Origin: an uncultured Holdemanella sp.
GTDB taxonomy: Bacteria; Bacillota_I; Bacilli_A; Erysipelotrichales; Erysipelotrichaceae
Direction of reading: 5' to 3'
Length of the DNA: 38,903 nt
Assembly: GCF_934772795.1 (NCBI RefSeq)
Contig: NZ_CAKVMR010000016.1
Coordinates: forward strand, 1 to 38,903
Shown here piece after piece: positions 1-7,885 of this stretch (position 1 is its first letter; the number at the start of each line of letters is the position of its first letter). A program made the translations under genes and the position numbers. The notes beneath the pieces were generated by a model. It did no database searches and was not told where the DNA came from. It saw only the letters and a list, made by a program, of their open reading frames with translations.

Positions 1-86
1 CGGGAGTTTAACACTTGCCAATAGCCAAAATAGTCAAATGTCGTTTAGGTACGGCTTTTTTTATGTCAAATTTTTATTTTTCAATG

Positions 87-115
87 TTGTATGTGTTGTA
101 TATTTATGTTATAAT
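87..115 (+). promoter_or_regulatory. Transposase promoter
   Basis: A -35 box TTGTAT (87-92) and a -10 box TATAAT (110-115) are separated by 17 bases, 22 bases before the transposase start. The -35 box lies inside the left subterminal inverted repeat, so transposase binding there could repress its own gene. That last point is an inference. Confidence 0.6.
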
Positions 116-137
116 AAGTTAAAAGGATGGATTTTCT

Positions 138-1976
138 ATGAAACTTTATTATGATAAACGGCTCAAGGACCCTACTTACTATATTCAACAGGGGTTCAGA
201 AACGGTAAAAAGACAACCACTAAAAATATCAAAAGATTAGGCAAACACTCAGAACTTCTAAAAATCACTGACGATCCTTTACAGTACGCCAAAGATGAAA
301 TTAAAAAAATGAACGAGGAATATCGTTCAGGGAGATCTGAATTTACAATTTCTTTAGATTTTAATGAACGCATTCCTTCTTCGGATGCTCTTTCTACCAA
401 CTCAAATACTTTGAATATTGGATATCTCTATTTGAAAGATATCTACGCAAAACTTAATATTTCTGATTTTTTCAAATCTGTGACTTCCGATCTTAAGGTA
501 ACCTATGACTGTAATAAAATTTGTGAGTTTCTTACTTACGCAAGAATTCTTGATCCAGCCAGTAAATATGGTACTTATGACCGTCTTGATTCTTATTACG
601 AAAAGCCTGAGATCGAATATCAACATATGATACGTTTTCTGGATATTCTTGACAGAAACAGTAATAAATATTTGAAGCATCTTTTTGACAATTCTGAAAA
701 TGTAGTTCATCGCGATACTTCCGTTATGTACTATGACTGTACAAACTACTTTTTTGAGTCTGAAAGAGCTGATGAAGAAGTCGTCGATGAAGTGACAGGC
801 GAAATCATTGTTGGTTTAAGACAGTTTGGAATCAGTAAAGAAAACAGACCCAATCCAATTGTAGAAATGGGTCTTATTATGGATAGTCGCGGCATCCCTA
901 TTTCCATGTGTATTCATCCAGGCAATACAAACGAACAGCTTACGGCTATCCCATTGGAAAAGGAAGTCATTAAGATGACAGGGAACAAAAAATTCATCTA
1001 CTGTGCAGATGCTGGCCTCGGATCCTACAATATACGTAAATTCAATGATATGGGTGGAAGAGCATATATCGTCACTCAGTCCGTGAAAAAGTTGAGTCAG
1101 AATATGAAGGAAATTGTATTCAATGATTCCGATTATCGTATTCTGTCAAACGATGAAGAAATAACTTTGAAAAAAATAAAGACATTCGATAAAAAGGACA
1201 AAGCGAACCTGAATCTTTACAACGATTATGCCTATAAGATCATACCGGCAGATACAGCTGTGGATACAGGCTTATACGAAAATAAGGTTTATAAAAACGG
1301 AAAGACCAAGAAAGTAAAAGCTAAAGGAACACTTAAACAATATGTCATTATCACTTTTTCGAGAAAAATGATGGAATATCAAAGAACAATCCGAGAAAGA
1401 CAGATTGAACGTGCAAAAAAACTTCTGAAATTGAAAGATCCTGAAAAAATAAAAAAAGGGCCAAATGATATTCGACGTTTCTTAAAGAATACATCATCTG
1501 ATAGTGCAGCCTATGTATTGGATATGGATAAAATCCATGAGGAAGAAAAATATGACGGATTCTATGCGGTTGCCACTAATTTAGATGATTCTGCAAAAGA
1601 TATTTTAGCTGTAGTACAAAAACGCTATAAGATTGAAGACTGCTTCAGAATCATGAAAACTAATTTTGATGCAAGACCTGTTTATCTAAGAAAGCCAGAA
1701 AGAATACGATCTCATTTCTTGATCTGTTATACAGCCTTATTGATATACCGCTTAATAGAATGTAAATTAGATGACAATCAAACACACGTGACTACATCCA
1801 ATCTGATAAAAACACTTCAGAATATGAATGTAGTAAATATTGATGATATCTTTTATAAATCTGCATACAGCGGAAGTCAGACCCTGGATGCATTAGAAAA
1901 ATGTTTTGAGCTGCAACTGAATAGAAAGAACTACAGACCAACCGATCTGAATAAAATTTTAAAAAAATTTTCCTGA
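138..1976 (+). CDS. IS1634-family DDE transposase
   Basis: This 612-residue protein is the usual full length for IS1634-type (IS4-superfamily) transposases. It begins with the family's typical N-terminus, rich in lysine and threonine. The DDE acidic residues can be placed at Asp200 (MYYDCTNYFFE), Asp291 (YCADAGLGSYN) and Glu500 (YKIEDCFRIMK). The long stretch between the second Asp and the Glu is the beta-strand insertion expected in IS4-type enzymes. The reading frame is intact from start to stop, so the copy may be active. It moves the element by cut-and-paste and has no role in the host pathways around it. Confidence 0.93.
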   Translation: MKLYYDKRLKDPTYYIQQGFRNGKKTTTKNIKRLGKHSELLKITDDPLQYAKDEIKKMNEEYRSGRSEFTISLDFNERIPSSDALSTNSNTLNIGYLYLKDIYAKLNISDFFKSVTSDLKVTYDCNKICEFLTYARILDPASKYGTYDRLDSYYEKPEIEYQHMIRFLDILDRNSNKYLKHLFDNSENVVHRDTSVMYYDCTNYFFESERADEEVVDEVTGEIIVGLRQFGISKENRPNPIVEMGLIMDSRGIPISMCIHPGNTNEQLTAIPLEKEVIKMTGNKKFIYCADAGLGSYNIRKFNDMGGRAYIVTQSVKKLSQNMKEIVFNDSDYRILSNDEEITLKKIKTFDKKDKANLNLYNDYAYKIIPADTAVDTGLYENKVYKNGKTKKVKAKGTLKQYVIITFSRKMMEYQRTIRERQIERAKKLLKLKDPEKIKKGPNDIRRFLKNTSSDSAAYVLDMDKIHEEEKYDGFYAVATNLDDSAKDILAVVQKRYKIEDCFRIMKTNFDARPVYLRKPERIRSHFLICYTALLIYRLIECKLDDNQTHVTTSNLIKTLQNMNVVNIDDIFYKSAYSGSQTLDALEKCFELQLNRKNYRPTDLNKILKKFS

Positions 1977-2007
1977 GAAAAAACACATACAACATTTAAA
2001 AAAAAGG

Positions 2008-2052
2008 AAGTGCTTGAATATACCTTATATAAGGCGTATCAAGCACTTTTCA
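2008..2052 (+). terminator. Terminator at the right end of the IS
   Basis: A perfect 10-base stem (AAGTGCTTGA, 2008-2017, with 2039-2048) encloses a 21-base loop and is followed by T residues. It lies inside the element, downstream of the transposase gene, and should stop transcription from running into htrA. Confidence 0.65.
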
Positions 2053-2195
2053 CTTTTTTAACTGTCAAACTTGGGATTATATCACTGAATAGAAATAATC
2101 CAAAATTTGTATAGACAAAATAGCGTATTTGATGCATGTATTTCATTTAATTTGGTGTATACTACAGAATATAGTATGCAAAAGGAGGAATTAAC

Positions 2196-3320
2196 ATGCA
2201 AACACCACCTGAATTTAGACCCAAAACATATGTCCCTGTTCGAAATAAAATTATAACCACTGTAGGTATAATCCTATTATCAGGTATCGTTGGATTTGGT
2301 GCTGGTTATGCCGGAAGCCATCTATCTAATAATGCCAATGTCACTATTCAGCAACAAACGAATAAATCCAATTCTGGAACTGTTCAAGTATCCGATGTTT
2401 CTGATATCGTAGAAAAATGTAAAGATAGTGTTGTCGAAATCACAACTGAATCTGTTTCAAGTGGAAATTCCATTTTTGGACAATACGTTTCACAAGGTGC
2501 TGGTAGTGGAGTCATCATCAGTGAAGATGGATATATTGTTACAAATAATCATGTTGTAAGTGGAGCAACAAGTTTAAAAGTAACGACTACAGATGGCACA
2601 GAATATGATGCGAGTGTTGTTGGAAAAGATTCACAAACCGATTTAGCCGTTATTAAAGTGGATGCCAACAACCTACAGCCTGCAACACTAGGTGATAGTG
2701 ATATTTTACAAGTGGGTGATCCTGCCATTGCCATTGGAAATCCATTAGGAGAACTTGGTGGTACAGTTACAACGGGCATTATTTCTGCAACAGACCGACA
2801 AATCACAATTGATGATGAAACTATGACACTTCTACAAACAGATGCTGCCATCAATCCAGGAAACTCTGGTGGAGGCTTATTCAATGCCGACGGAAACCTA
2901 ATTGGAATTGTTAACGCAAAAGAAAGTTCAACCGGAATTGAAGGATTAGGCTTTGCGATTCCAATCACACCTGCTCAAGACATTATTACAGAGCTTATGC
3001 AAAATGGAAGTGTCACTTCAAGGCCCGCATTAAATGTTAGTTTGTATGACTATACTTCAAATAATCAAGGTCAATATTCAAAATACGAAGATGGCTGCTA
3101 CATCGTACAAATTGTTAAAAATGGAGCTGCTGATAAAGCGGGTCTAAAACAAAATGATCGTATTATTAGTTTTGATGGTGAACAAATCCAATCGACAAGT
3201 GACGTTAAAAATGTTCTAAAAAAACATAAAATTGGAGATACTGTTAAGATGGTTGTTGAAAGGGATTCCAAGAAAGTTACAGTCGAAATCACACTACAAG
3301 CACAAACTCAAACCAATTAA
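2196..3320 (+). CDS. htrA: HtrA/DegP-type membrane-anchored serine protease
   Basis: A surface quality-control protease that degrades misfolded exported proteins. The 374-residue protein has a short cytoplasmic tail and one membrane segment (about 20-40), then a trypsin-like domain. The catalytic triad is visible as His119 (TNNHVVSG), Asp149 (QTDLAVIKVD) and Ser224 (NPGNSGG). A single PDZ domain occupies about 280-368. This is the normal layout for Firmicutes HtrA. AAAGGAGGAATTAAC precedes the ATG. It is a single-gene unit with its own terminator. No CtsR or CssR-type operator was recognised upstream, and the promoter is not clear. Confidence 0.93.
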   Translation: MQTPPEFRPKTYVPVRNKIITTVGIILLSGIVGFGAGYAGSHLSNNANVTIQQQTNKSNSGTVQVSDVSDIVEKCKDSVVEITTESVSSGNSIFGQYVSQGAGSGVIISEDGYIVTNNHVVSGATSLKVTTTDGTEYDASVVGKDSQTDLAVIKVDANNLQPATLGDSDILQVGDPAIAIGNPLGELGGTVTTGIISATDRQITIDDETMTLLQTDAAINPGNSGGGLFNADGNLIGIVNAKESSTGIEGLGFAIPITPAQDIITELMQNGSVTSRPALNVSLYDYTSNNQGQYSKYEDGCYIVQIVKNGAADKAGLKQNDRIISFDGEQIQSTSDVKNVLKKHKIGDTVKMVVERDSKKVTVEITLQAQTQTN

Positions 3321-3345
3321 GCCAGTGAATTACACTGGCTTTTTA
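3321..3345 (+). terminator. Terminator after htrA
   Basis: Stem GCCAGTG (3321-3327) with CACTGGC (3333-3339), a 5-base loop and a T-run. It starts immediately after the htrA stop codon. Confidence 0.85.
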
Positions 3346-3397
3346 GTTCAAACTAACCTATAATAAAAGCATAGATATAAGAAGGAGAATGAAGTTT

Positions 3398-4357
3398 ATG
3401 TCTGAAAAAATCAAAAAAAGAAAAATCATGCTTATTGGTACAGGATTTGTCGGCATGAGTTTTGCCTATTCAATGCTTTCAGAAAAAGGAATTGATGAAC
3501 TTGTTTTAGTCGATGTAAATGAAGACAAGGCAAAAGGAGAACAAATGGACCTTAGTGATGGTCTAGTATATGCAGATACTAAAATGAAAATCACTGCTGG
3601 AACCTATGCAGATGCAGCCGACACTAACATTGTTGTCTTAACTGCAGGTGCTGCTCAAAAGCCAGGTCAAACTCGTTTAGATCTAGTTAAAATCAACGCA
3701 AACATCACAAAGGGTGTATGTAAAGCTTTGAAAGAAAATAATTTCAATGGTATCTTAGTTGTTGCCAACAACCCAGTAGATATCATGACATATGTTGCAT
3801 GGAAAGAAAGTGGATTACCTAAAAACCATGTTATCGGATCAGGTACTGTATTGGATACAGCTCGTTTACGTCATGCATTAAGTGAAAAATTAGGATTTGC
3901 AGACAGCAATATCCACGCATATATCATGGGTGAACATGGAGATTCAAGTTTCGTTCCTTGGATTCATTCATATATTGGATGCAAAAACTTGCTTGAATAC
4001 TTAGATGAAAATGATATTTCTTTAAGTGAACTACAAGAAATCTATATTGACGTTCGTGATAAAGCCTATAAGATCATCGAATTAAAACGAGCTACTTACT
4101 ATGGTATTGGTTTAGCATTAAAACGTATCGTTTCTTGTATTCTAAACAATGAACGTGCCATCTTACCAGTTTCCGCTTATCAAAATGGTGAGTATGGTAA
4201 AGAAGGATACTTTATTGGTACTCCAAGTGTTGTTGGTTCAAATGGTGTAGAACAAGTTATCCGTTTACACTTAAATGAAAATGATCAACAAAGATTTGAT
4301 CACTCATTCGACACATTAAAAAATACAATCGAAGAAAATCTTCAAGATATTCTTTAA
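3398..4357 (+). CDS. ldh: L-lactate dehydrogenase
   Basis: Reduces pyruvate to L-lactate with NADH, the fermentative step that regenerates NAD+. The ATG at 3398 is preferred over one at 3389, because the ribosome site GAAGGAG ends only one base before the earlier ATG but 10 bases before this one. The 319-residue product shows the NAD-binding GTGFVG (14-19) with Asp39 for the ribose, the mobile loop ending in Gln91 and Arg93, Asp153, and the catalytic His180 in GEHGDSS. Gln at position 91 favours lactate over malate dehydrogenase, which has Arg there. It is a monocistronic unit closed by a shared terminator. Confidence 0.93.
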   Translation: MSEKIKKRKIMLIGTGFVGMSFAYSMLSEKGIDELVLVDVNEDKAKGEQMDLSDGLVYADTKMKITAGTYADAADTNIVVLTAGAAQKPGQTRLDLVKINANITKGVCKALKENNFNGILVVANNPVDIMTYVAWKESGLPKNHVIGSGTVLDTARLRHALSEKLGFADSNIHAYIMGEHGDSSFVPWIHSYIGCKNLLEYLDENDISLSELQEIYIDVRDKAYKIIELKRATYYGIGLALKRIVSCILNNERAILPVSAYQNGEYGKEGYFIGTPSVVGSNGVEQVIRLHLNENDQQRFDHSFDTLKNTIEENLQDIL

Positions 4358-4364
4358 AAAAATG

Positions 4365-4392
4365 GCCTGACTAAATTAAATTTTAGTCAGGC
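4365..4392. terminator. Bidirectional terminator between ldh and the metallophosphoesterase gene
   Basis: Stem GCCTGACTAAA (4365-4375) with its complement at 4382-4392, flanked by an A-run on the left and a T-run on the right. It serves both convergent genes and includes the stop codon of the minus-strand gene. Confidence 0.8.
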
Positions 4393-5122
4393 TTTTAATT
4401 TCTTCATCTATATTTTCTAACAATACAACTTTATCAAATAAAGTCAAACAAGGCTTATTTGAATCTGAATAATGGATCCTATCATCATGATAGTGCCCAC
4501 TAAACCACATTTTATAATCTGTTTTCTTTTCAACTGTTTCTAAACAATCATGTAAATCATAATAATCATCTCCATATAAACTCATATCCGTTTCATATTT
4601 ATGAGCCAATGGATGCGATGCATATGTATCATGCGATAAAATATAGTCTACTTCCCAATTGTTTTTTTCTAATGTAGCAAAAGCATGCTTTGCTTCTTCA
4701 ATCGTGCAAATTTCATCTTTCCACCAGTTTTTATGTTCTGTACGATAGCTTACATCATGGGAAAATCCACCACCCATAGTAAAGAATTTATAACCATCAA
4801 TATTGAAAACTTCACCACGCATCAAATGAAATACTTTCGAGCGAATACGATGCACTTTACCACCTTTATACTCTTCTACAGGATACGTATTAAGAACATC
4901 AAAATTTTCATGATTCCCATCAATAAATAAAGTGTTCCAAGGAAGTGAATCTAACCATTTTAACCAGAAGTTATCTCCTGTACTTCCATCCCAAACACAA
5001 CCAAAATCACCGCATATAATGACATAATCTTCTTCTGTCAAAGAATTGCCAACTGTAAATTCTCTAGGATTGATTTTATGAATATCTTGTTCTCTATGAA
5101 TGTCTCCAGTTATATAAATCAT
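4376..5122 (-). CDS. Calcineurin-like metallophosphoesterase
   Basis: This 248-residue cytosolic protein carries the full set of metallophosphoesterase signatures: GDIH near the N-terminus (6-9), GDFG, GNHE, SHD and a C-terminal GHYH. Together they build a two-metal active site. The family covers phosphodiesterases and phosphoprotein phosphatases, and nothing in the sequence points to the real substrate. It has no signal peptide or membrane segment. The gene stands alone and faces ldh across a shared terminator; its start is divergent from the cstA leader. Confidence 0.85.
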   Translation of the reverse strand: MIYITGDIHREQDIHKINPREFTVGNSLTEEDYVIICGDFGCVWDGSTGDNFWLKWLDSLPWNTLFIDGNHENFDVLNTYPVEEYKGGKVHRIRSKVFHLMRGEVFNIDGYKFFTMGGGFSHDVSYRTEHKNWWKDEICTIEEAKHAFATLEKNNWEVDYILSHDTYASHPLAHKYETDMSLYGDDYYDLHDCLETVEKKTDYKMWFSGHYHDDRIHYSDSNKPCLTLFDKVVLLENIDEEIKSLTKI

Positions 5123-5243
5123 CTGTTCCCCTCCAACAACGTTTTTACATTATAGCACAAGCGTTCACATGTTAACAAACAAATGGCAATTGTAATTAAT
5201 GTAAATTGTGAAAACATTAATTTACATTTTCTTACATTTTTTA

Positions 5244-5272
5244 TTGACATGTTTTTCAAGATGGTATATTAT
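5244..5272 (+). promoter_or_regulatory. Promoter of the T-box/cstA unit
   Basis: A perfect -35 TTGACA (5244-5249) and -10 TATTAT (5267-5272) are 17 bases apart. Transcription would start near 5279, just before the T-box leader. Confidence 0.85.
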
Positions 5273-5284
5273 ACAACCACAAAT

Positions 5285-5522
5285 ATTCAAAGCTATGAGC
5301 AAGACACGACTTTAAGCAAGCCCGGTTTAAGAGAGTATCAATTTTGGTGAAATGATAACGACGGTCCTTAGAGCTATCACTTGTGAGCTAATCATTTGAA
5401 ATGATAGTAAAATGGTTCGTCCTTCGCGTTAAGAAGTTCTAAGTGGCAACAACGACGTTGCAAACTAAGTGGTACCGCGGAATAGTTTTAGATTTCGTCT
5501 TAGATAGACGAAGTCTTTTTTT
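5285..5522 (+). promoter_or_regulatory. T-box leader, specifier AUC (isoleucine)
   Basis: The T-box signature AAGTGGTACCGCGG lies at 5467-5480. It is followed by a terminator with a 10-base stem (5491-5500 with 5506-5515) and a T-run. Stem I can be drawn by hand. Its base pairs AGCT (5291-5294) with 5386-5389 and CAAG (5300-5303) with 5380-5383. Above it CTTTAAG (5310-5316) pairs with CTTAGAG (5367-5373). The internal loop between them reads CTATCA on its 3' side, so ATC (5376-5378) followed by a purine is the specifier. The distal part carries GAGAGT and a GGTGA loop. Uncharged tRNA-Ile would favour antitermination and expression of the transporter downstream. The T in the UGGU bulge suits the discriminator A of tRNA-Ile. 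Confidence 0.88.
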
Positions 5523-5569
5523 ATTATTTGAATATTTGGATAGAAAGTTTTAAGGGAGGAAAGTTATTT

Positions 5570-7306
5570 ATGAATGGTCTATTATTATTAGCTATCGCTG
5601 CTGCATTACTACTTACAGCTTACTTAGTTTATGGACGTTATTTAGTTAAAACATGGGGAATTGATCCAAAAGCTAAGACACCTGCTTATGAAAAGGAAGA
5701 TGGAGTTGATTATGTTCCAAGTAACAAATGGGAAGTATTTGGACACCAATTCTCATCAATTGCTGGAGCTGGTCCAGTAACTGGTCCAGTACTTGCGATG
5801 GTATTTGGATGGTTACCTGCATTTTTATGGGTAATGGTCGGAGGAATCTTCTTTGGTGCCGTTCAAGATTTTGGTGCTCTATACGCATCTGTTAAATCTC
5901 ACGGTAAATCAATGGGACAAATCATTGAAACATACATTGGTAAAACAGGACGTAAATTATTCTTCTTGTTCTGCTGGTTATTTACTTTATTAGTTATTGC
6001 TGCATTTGCCGACATGGTTGCAGGATCATTAAACGGCTACAACGCTGCTGGTGCACAATCATTACCTAGTGGAGCTGCTAGCTCAATCACAATTCTATAT
6101 GTATTCGTAGCAATCGCATTTGGTTTCTTCTTAAAGAAAACAGGTCTTTCTGGATGGAAACAAGCTGTTCTTGGTATTGCATTAATTGTTGCGATGTTAG
6201 CATTAGGAATCGCATTCCCAGTTTACTTCACTAAACAAACTTGGGTATATCTAGTATTCGTTTATATCTTCTTTGCGAGTGTTACACCAATCTGGGTATT
6301 AAAACAGCCACGTGACTATTTGACTACATTCTTATTCATCGGAATGATCGTTGCTGCAGTTGTTGGTGTATTTGTATCAAACCCTACAATCACATCACCT
6401 GCATTTACAGGATTTAAATCTGCAACAGGAAGCTATATCTTCCCAACATTATTCGTTACAGTTGCTTGTGGTGCCGTTAGTGGATTCCATTCACTTGTAT
6501 CTAGTGAAACAAGTTCTAAACAAATTCGTAATGAAAGTGATATGTTACAAGTTGGATACGGAAGTATGTTACTTGAATCATTACTTGCTGTACTTGTAAT
6601 TGTTGTTGTTGGATCTTTAACTAGCTTAGCTAGCAAAGGCGTATTAAATGAAACACTATCTTCTATGGCATTTGCAGATACTGCTACACCATTTATTAAA
6701 TTCTCAGTTGGTGTTACTGGATTGATTTCACAATTTGGATTCCCTCAAGAATGGGGTCTATGCATCATGACAATGTTCGTTTCTGCTTTGGCATTAACTT
6801 CATTAGATGCTGTTGCTAGAATTGGACGTTTATCATTCCAAGAATTATTTGAAGTCAATGAAGAAGCTGAAACAAATAGCGTTGTTAGCTTCTTAACAAA
6901 TAAATATGTTGCTACATTGATCACATTAGCTGGTGGTTACCTATTAAGTTTAGGTGGATATTTAAATATCTGGCCATTATTCGGTAGTGCTAACCAATTA
7001 TTAGCTGCTATGGTATTAGTTTCATTATCTGTATTCTTAAAAGTTACAGGACGTAAAGGATACATGTTATATGTACCAATGATCATGATGTTAGTTGTTA
7101 CAATGACAAGCTTAGGTATGTCAGTATATAACATCTGCTTAAAATTATTCGTAACTGGTGGATTTGCATTTATGACAGATGGACTACAATTATTCTTCGC
7201 TGTTCTATTAATGGCATTAGGATTGATGATCTTCATTGGTTCTGGAAAGAAATTGGTTCAACCTGTTGAAAAGGCAAAACTTCAAGAACAAGAACAAAAC
7301 GCATAA
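5570..7306 (+). CDS. cstA: CstA-family transporter (carbon starvation protein)
   Basis: A polytopic membrane protein of 578 residues with many hydrophobic segments and the CstA signature block near residues 50-110 (SSIAGAGPVTGPVLA, then VQDFGALYAS). A TTG 42 bases upstream in frame is unlikely to be the start, because GGGAGG sits about 10 bases before the ATG at 5570. Family members in enteric bacteria take up peptides or pyruvate. This copy is shorter than E. coli CstA (about 700 residues), mainly in the C-terminal part. The isoleucine T-box in front of it argues for uptake of peptides or another isoleucine source rather than pyruvate. The substrate is not proven. Confidence 0.88.
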   Translation: MNGLLLLAIAAALLLTAYLVYGRYLVKTWGIDPKAKTPAYEKEDGVDYVPSNKWEVFGHQFSSIAGAGPVTGPVLAMVFGWLPAFLWVMVGGIFFGAVQDFGALYASVKSHGKSMGQIIETYIGKTGRKLFFLFCWLFTLLVIAAFADMVAGSLNGYNAAGAQSLPSGAASSITILYVFVAIAFGFFLKKTGLSGWKQAVLGIALIVAMLALGIAFPVYFTKQTWVYLVFVYIFFASVTPIWVLKQPRDYLTTFLFIGMIVAAVVGVFVSNPTITSPAFTGFKSATGSYIFPTLFVTVACGAVSGFHSLVSSETSSKQIRNESDMLQVGYGSMLLESLLAVLVIVVVGSLTSLASKGVLNETLSSMAFADTATPFIKFSVGVTGLISQFGFPQEWGLCIMTMFVSALALTSLDAVARIGRLSFQELFEVNEEAETNSVVSFLTNKYVATLITLAGGYLLSLGGYLNIWPLFGSANQLLAAMVLVSLSVFLKVTGRKGYMLYVPMIMMLVVTMTSLGMSVYNICLKLFVTGGFAFMTDGLQLFFAVLLMALGLMIFIGSGKKLVQPVEKAKLQEQEQNA

Positions 7307-7313
7307 AACAATT

Positions 7314-7336
7314 AAGACCGCATCAAACGGTCTTTT
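7314..7336 (+). terminator. Terminator after cstA
   Basis: Stem AAGACCG (7314-7320) with CGGTCTT (7328-7334), a 7-base loop and a T-rich tail. Confidence 0.8.
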
Positions 7337-7522
7337 CTTTTCCCTTTATTAATTACTTTTTAAGATACACTATACTCTGTGAAAATCTCAATAAGACAAT
7401 TTAGATGACATGATTATGAAAACATAAGATTGTTTCTTCTTGATCATTCAAGATTAAATAAATAAAACTCGGATTGTTTTTAAAACGCCTTTACTGACTA
7501 TTGCTTCGTTTCAAAAGGCATA

Positions 7523-7678
7523 GGAGAAATTACTGTAGAACAGAAAAGAATCTACAATGCACTGATGAAAAATCATAACACAATCATCAAATGGATTACG
7601 AAAGTAGCCAATGGTTATCGCAACTGGGAACGATTCAGAAACAGATGCATGCTGGTCTTAGAGAAGGCATCGATTTAG
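7523..7678 (+). pseudogene. C-terminal fragment of an ISL3-type transposase
   Basis: A 51-codon open stretch ending in TAG encodes the end of a transposase. The segment VANGYRNWERFRNRCMLVL matches the C-terminal tail style of ISL3-family enzymes. There is no start region, and the rest of the gene is gone. The 579-base gap between cstA and fakA otherwise holds only the two flanking terminators and a short hairpin around 7724-7747 (GGACA with TGTCC), which may belong to the old IS end. Confidence 0.6.
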
Positions 7679-7842
7679 AATTTAACAAGGATGATGGAAG
7701 CGTTAAAATGGTTGAAAAAAAGACCCGGACAACTACATGATGTCCGAGCCTAATCTCAGCTACAAATTGTTTTGAGGTATATGCCGCACCCCTTAAATTC
7801 TTGGAGAGCAAATTCAGAAACCCCTACAAAATTTATTGTACT

Positions 7843-7873
7843 AAAAATCCATCAGAACTCAATCTGATGGATT
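7843..7873 (-). terminator. Terminator after fakA
   Basis: A perfect 11-base stem (7846-7856 with 7863-7873), a 6-base loop, and a run of T on the minus strand. It lies just beyond the fakA stop codon. Confidence 0.85.
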
Positions 7874-7885
7874 CATTATTTTTTA

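Larger units (their letters stand above)
1..2075 (+). mobile_element. IS1634-type insertion sequence, apparently complete
   Basis: The element holds one long transposase gene. Its outer ends form an imperfect inverted pair: bases 1-16 match the reverse complement of 2060-2075 at 11 of 16 positions. A perfect 14-base subterminal inverted repeat (AATGTTGTATGTGT, 83-96, against 1983-1996) flanks the gene. The left end coincides with the window edge, so the left flank and any target duplication cannot be seen, and the exact outer boundary is an inference. Confidence 0.7.

Noticed and set aside
3389..3400. Upstream ATG as the ldh start
   Set aside because: It is one base from the ribosome site; the ATG at 3398 is properly spaced.
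5356..5366. Reading AAC or GAC at GATAACGACGG as the T-box specifier (Asn or Asp)
   Set aside because: Pairing of 5310-5316 with 5367-5373 places this stretch above the specifier loop; ATC at 5376-5378 fits the loop and the following purine.
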